The notes beneath the pieces were generated by a model. That model did not search any database and was not told the origin of the DNA. It was given only the letters and a program-made list of their open reading frames with translations. A program made the position numbers and the translations under genes. This document shows, in pieces, positions 63,200 to 64,000 of a DNA stretch of 64,000 bases (the first letter of the stretch is position 1; each line of letters opens with the position of its first letter). Source of the stretch: Alloprevotella sp. (GTDB lineage: Bacteria > Bacteroidota > Bacteroidia > Bacteroidales > Bacteroidaceae). The DNA lies in contig JAFUZP010000014.1 of NCBI GenBank assembly GCA_017476545.1, positions 1 to 64,000 on the forward strand, given 5' to 3'.

Positions 63200-64000
63200 T
63201 CAGAGGCCGAGACGGGCGGAGATGTCCAGCATCCGCTTGATGGGGCGCAAGGCTTTGCGGCGTACTTCGGCAGGCACGTCCACCTCGGGCGTTTCTTCCA
63301 GAAGGCAGCGGTGGAGCTTATCCAGTGTGTTTAGGCGCATATAGGCGCACTCGTTGCAGGCGCAGCCCACTTCGCCGCTCACTTCGGGGGGCACGGGGAT
63401 GAACGTCTTGCCGGGTGCTTGCTTCTTCATCTCATGCAGGATGCCACTCTCTGTCACGACGATAAATTCCGTCTCTTCGGAGTGTACGGCATGTTTGAGG
63501 AGTTTCGCAGTAGAACCTACCACGTCGGCCATCTGTAGCACAGGGGCCTTGCACTCAGGGTGTGCCAGTACCTTGGCATTGGGATAGGCGGCTTTTAGTT
63601 CCAATATCTTGGTTACGGAAAAGCGTTCGTGGACGTGGCAGGCACCGTCCCAGAGCAGCATCTGGCGGCCCGTCAGGTCATTAAGGTAGCTGCCCAGGTT
63701 GCGGTCGGGTCCGAAGATGAGTGGCTGGTCCTTAGGGAAGCTGTCCACGATTTGCCGCGCGTTGGTGCTGGTGACGACCACGTCCGTGACGGCTTTCACA
63801 GCCGCCGAGGTGTTCACGTAGGAGACTACCTTGTGGTCGGGGTGGGCGCGGACGAATGCGGCGAACTCCTCGGCCGGGCAGCTCTCTGCCAGGGAGCAGG
63901 AGGCTGCGGGGTCGGGGATGAGCACCTTTTTCCCGGGGCATAGAATCTTGCAGGTCTCGGCCATGAAGTGTACACCGCACATGACGATGATGCGTGCGTC
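63200..64000 (-). CDS. nadA: Quinolinate synthase (partial, 5' end outside the window)
   Basis: The C-terminal 266 residues of NadA; the N-terminus lies beyond base 64000. Visible features: VMCGVHFMAETCKIL at the window edge, then LIPDPAASCSLAESCP, SYVNTSAAVKA, TSTNARQIV, HPECKAPVLQMADVVGST and the C-terminal CACNECAYMRLNTL. The three Cys needed for the 4Fe-4S cluster can be assigned to the first, HPEC and C-terminal blocks. It condenses iminoaspartate (from NadB, encoded at 55.2-56.8 kb) with dihydroxyacetone phosphate to quinolinate. NadC is not in the window. Confidence 0.94.
   Translation of the reverse strand, partial: DARIIVMCGVHFMAETCKILCPGKKVLIPDPAASCSLAESCPAEEFAAFVRAHPDHKVVSYVNTSAAVKAVTDVVVTSTNARQIVDSFPKDQPLIFGPDRNLGSYLNDLTGRQMLLWDGACHVHERFSVTKILELKAAYPNAKVLAHPECKAPVLQMADVVGSTAKLLKHAVHSEETEFIVVTESGILHEMKKQAPGKTFIPVPPEVSGEVGCACNECAYMRLNTLDKLHRCLLEETPEVDVPAEVRRKALRPIKRMLDISARLGL

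Overview
The window looks like a chromosomal piece of a fairly GC-rich member of the Bacteroidales (Bacteroidota). The evidence is the promoters (TTTG, 19-20 bp, TAnnTTTG instead of -35/-10), a fused SecDF, the dut-TPR-DUF4292-EnvC gene order, Asp-rich lipoprotein signals, a TonB-dependent receptor with a DUF5689 lipoprotein, and a C-terminal GRRV...GIYIVNGRKLLK tail. A Prevotellaceae-like host is my best guess, but the family is not proven. I see no insertion sequence, prophage, CRISPR array, tRNA or rRNA.

Layout. (1) 0.3-15.2 kb, + strand: a Wzx/Wzy-type surface polysaccharide locus. It has a promoter and hairpin leader, flippase, hexapeptide acyltransferases, polymerase/ligase, five glycosyltransferases, a WecA-like initiating transferase, a membrane UDP-sugar 4,6-dehydratase and two tandem nucleotidyltransferase-fold proteins. 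(2) 15.3-31 kb: housekeeping genes: membrane pyrophosphatase, MiaB, a membrane acyltransferase, SecDF, an exported nitroreductase, MetRS, a second glycosyltransferase/flippase pair and dGTPase. (3) 31-37 kb, + strand: dut, TPR lipoprotein, DUF4292 lipoprotein, EnvC-like protein and NhaC-like antiporter in one likely operon. (4) 37-45 kb: outer-membrane barrel, DEAD-box helicase, a large secreted multidomain protein, TypA and an unrecognised 194-residue protein. (5) 45.7-46.1 kb: a strongly self-complementary stretch that looks like a non-coding RNA of about 276 nt. (6) 46.3-54.7 kb, - strand: a five-gene operon of TonB-dependent receptor, DUF5689 lipoprotein, triple-repeat lipoprotein and two DNA/RNA non-specific endonucleases. 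It is probably a surface nucleic-acid processing or uptake system. (7) 55-64 kb: NadB, an OmpA-family protein, an exported EEP-family enzyme, HisRS, a PIF1-like helicase and a partial NadA.

The most unusual signal lies between genes. Seven arrays of four or five 22-bp units (14-bp near-palindrome of type TAACCCTAGGGTTA plus an 8-bp spacer) occur at about 0.2, 10.8, 19.2, 37.0, 46.2, 55.0 and 63.1 kb. An eighth array with the same 22-bp geometry but a GGGAAAATTTTCCC core sits at 27.0 kb, in the only large gap of the series. Together they recur every 7.8-10.6 kb (mean about 9.0 kb) whatever the orientation of the flanking genes. This suggests a chromosome-organising or protein-binding element, not gene-specific regulation.
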